DNA of 54,796 bases, taken from the NCBI GenBank assembly GCA_945863605.1, contig CAMAZP010000022.1, forward strand, positions 1-54,796, in the 5' to 3' direction. Origin of the DNA: Chitinophaga pinensis. GTDB taxonomy: Bacteria; Bacteroidota; Bacteroidia; Flavobacteriales_D; Crocinitomicaceae. Made by a program: the position numbers and the translations under genes. Below are positions 53,841-54,796 of this stretch, piece by piece; the stretch's first letter is position 1; each line of letters begins with the position of its first letter. Below the pieces are notes generated by a model that saw nothing but the letters and a program-made list of their open reading frames with translations, was not told the DNA's origin and made no database searches.

Positions 53841-53950
53841 ATCAGAAAACAAAAATTAGTAGTGTTATTCTGTTAAATTTAATAATAAAAAAGAGAGTAC
53901 AAAAGAAAAAAGATTACAATTCTTTAGATTTTTTCTCTATTAATTGATTT

Positions 53951-54547
53951 TTACCCGTTTATAGCAACGACTTCCTTAACTTCTGGTAAATGATTTTTTA
54001 ATAAATTTTCTATACCTCCTTTTAAAGTTGCAGTTGATGAAGGGCATCCTGCACAAGAACCTTTCAATTGAACCATAACTTTTCCGTCTTCGAATCCAAG
54101 GAAATCAATTGCGCCCCCATCATTCTCGACAGCTGGTCTAACATACTGATCTAACAATGCTTTGATTGGGTCATCAAAATCGCTTGCGTTAAATTCAATT
54201 TTTTCGCCATGTGTATCATTTTCAGTTACTTTCTGTTGTGGCATTTGAATTAAAACATCTTTACCTACAGCTATCCATTCTTTAATAAACTCTCTTAATT
54301 CCATTGTGATAAAATCCCAAGGGACATTGTCGGTTTTTGTAATGGTAATAAAGTTTGCTGCTATGAAAACATTTTTTACAAATGGAAAATCAAACAAAGC
54401 CTCTGCAATTGGTGAAAATCCTTTGGCATCTTTTCTTGACGCAAACTCAACAGAATCACCTGAGATTAAAAGGTATTTATTTGCAACGAATTTCATCGTT
54501 GTTGGATTAGGTGTCATTTCTGTGTAAACAGTAACTGGTACGTTCAT
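53951..54547 (-). CDS. nfu: Nfu/NifU-type Fe-S cluster scaffold protein
   Basis: A 198-residue scaffold. An N-terminal Nfu_N domain (VYTEMTPNPTTMKFVANKYLL, PIAEALFDFPFVKNVFIAANFITITKT, about 1-90) is followed by a linker and the NifU C-terminal domain (IKALLDQYVRPAVENDGGAIDFLGFEDGKVMVQLKGSCAGCPSSTATLKGGIENLLKNHLPEV) with the cluster motif Cys165-Ala-Gly-Cys168. It transfers Fe-S clusters to target enzymes and probably works with the cysteine desulfurase nearby. A perfect -7 box lies upstream. Confidence 0.93.
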   Translation of the reverse strand: MNVPVTVYTEMTPNPTTMKFVANKYLLISGDSVEFASRKDAKGFSPIAEALFDFPFVKNVFIAANFITITKTDNVPWDFITMELREFIKEWIAVGKDVLIQMPQQKVTENDTHGEKIEFNASDFDDPIKALLDQYVRPAVENDGGAIDFLGFEDGKVMVQLKGSCAGCPSSTATLKGGIENLLKNHLPEVKEVVAING

Positions 54548-54561
54548 TTTTATTTTTAATT

Positions 54562-54569
54562 CAAATTTA
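54562..54569 (-). promoter_or_regulatory. -7 box of the nfu gene
   Basis: TAAATTTG on the minus strand matches TAnnTTTG exactly, 14 bp before the ATG. Confidence 0.45.
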
Positions 54570-54644
54570 CTAAGAATGTTTGTTTAAACGACTAACTTAT
54601 GTAATGAATCACGTTTTAATATTTTTTAATGTATTTATTCAAGA

Positions 54645-54796
54645 TTAAGACAAATGTGAATCATTTAGTAAGTCTAAAACCGTTTTCACCGGACTAAAGG
54701 TTTCATTAGGAACCTCTACAAAAAGTGTAGTCCAATTTGACATAGACCCATTCCACAAGCCAGGTAATTCAATAAATCGCACTTCTTTTCCTTTTT
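54645..54796 (-). CDS. C-terminus of a DUF4301-like protein (cut by window edge)
   Basis: Reading into the window from the right edge, the last 49 codons end at TAA 54645-54647. They read GKEVRFIELPGLWNGSMSNWTTLFVEVPNETFSPVKTVLDLLNDSHLS. The string ELPGLWNG-M--W-T-FVEVP-ETF-PVKTV-DLL matches my memory of the C-terminus of DUF4301 proteins of Bacteroidota, which are about 500 residues long. Most of the gene lies outside the window, so the function cannot be judged. Confidence 0.6.
   Translation of the reverse strand, partial: KGKEVRFIELPGLWNGSMSNWTTLFVEVPNETFSPVKTVLDLLNDSHLS

Overview
The window looks like a chromosome segment of a low-GC member of the Bacteroidota, most likely Flavobacteriales and possibly Crocinitomicaceae/Fluviicola-like (the family is inference). 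The grounds are two C-terminal type IX secretion sorting domains, many promoters of the Bacteroidota type (-33 TTTG, -7 TAnnTTTG), A-rich leaders in place of Shine-Dalgarno sites, a CarboxypepD_reg-type TonB receptor, a ribosomal protein S16 with a long Ala/Glu tail, a plant/cyanobacterial-type IspH, and OmpA proteins with TPR and PD40 repeats.

Bases 1-12.4 kb are accessory. They hold a DUF6943 gene behind a structured non-coding stretch, an orphan outer-membrane protein, a DUF3892 protein, and a tightly overlapping three-gene unit (small soluble protein, glycine-zipper protein, four-helix membrane protein). A four-gene surface operon follows at 4.7-9.8 kb: tail-fibre-like protein, lipoprotein, 1001-residue T9SS cargo and lipocalin-like lipoprotein. 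Next is a compact minus-strand cassette at 10.0-11.6 kb, with one capsid-sized unknown protein and three small proteins, two of them membrane proteins. It has its own promoter, leader hairpin and terminator, and diverges from a 62-residue DNA-binding-like gene. The region ends at about 12.3 kb in a structured stretch that contains a tRNA-Ser-like 3' end and a terminator, which may mark the edge of an island or encode a small RNA. A 14-bp inverted repeat (TAGTA-N4-TACTA) recurs upstream of two of the secreted-protein units.

From 12.4 kb on the content is mostly core: subtilase, citrate synthase, TypA/BipA, a DEAD-box helicase with a DbpA domain, a TonB receptor under DtxR-like operators, a second DEAD-box helicase, a nonsense-broken secreted gene, RimM and S16, a DUF2461 protein, a small T9SS surface protein, an orphan secreted protein, IlvE, IspH, a Cys/Met PLP enzyme, a cobalamin adenosyltransferase, Ppx/GppA and a NatAB-like ABC exporter.

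The last third carries a PorE-like OmpA protein and an unusual operon (radical SAM enzyme, CSCP-motif lipoprotein, outer-membrane protein). It continues with threonine aldolase, a DUF58 protein, an EamA permease, a LolA-like protein, a second ABC-2 exporter, an SRPBCC protein, a GT4 glycosyltransferase, cysteine desulfurase, RecQ, an Nfu-type Fe-S scaffold and the C-terminus of a DUF4301-like gene cut by the right edge. The best candidates for undescribed biology are the capsid-sized-protein cassette and the radical SAM operon.
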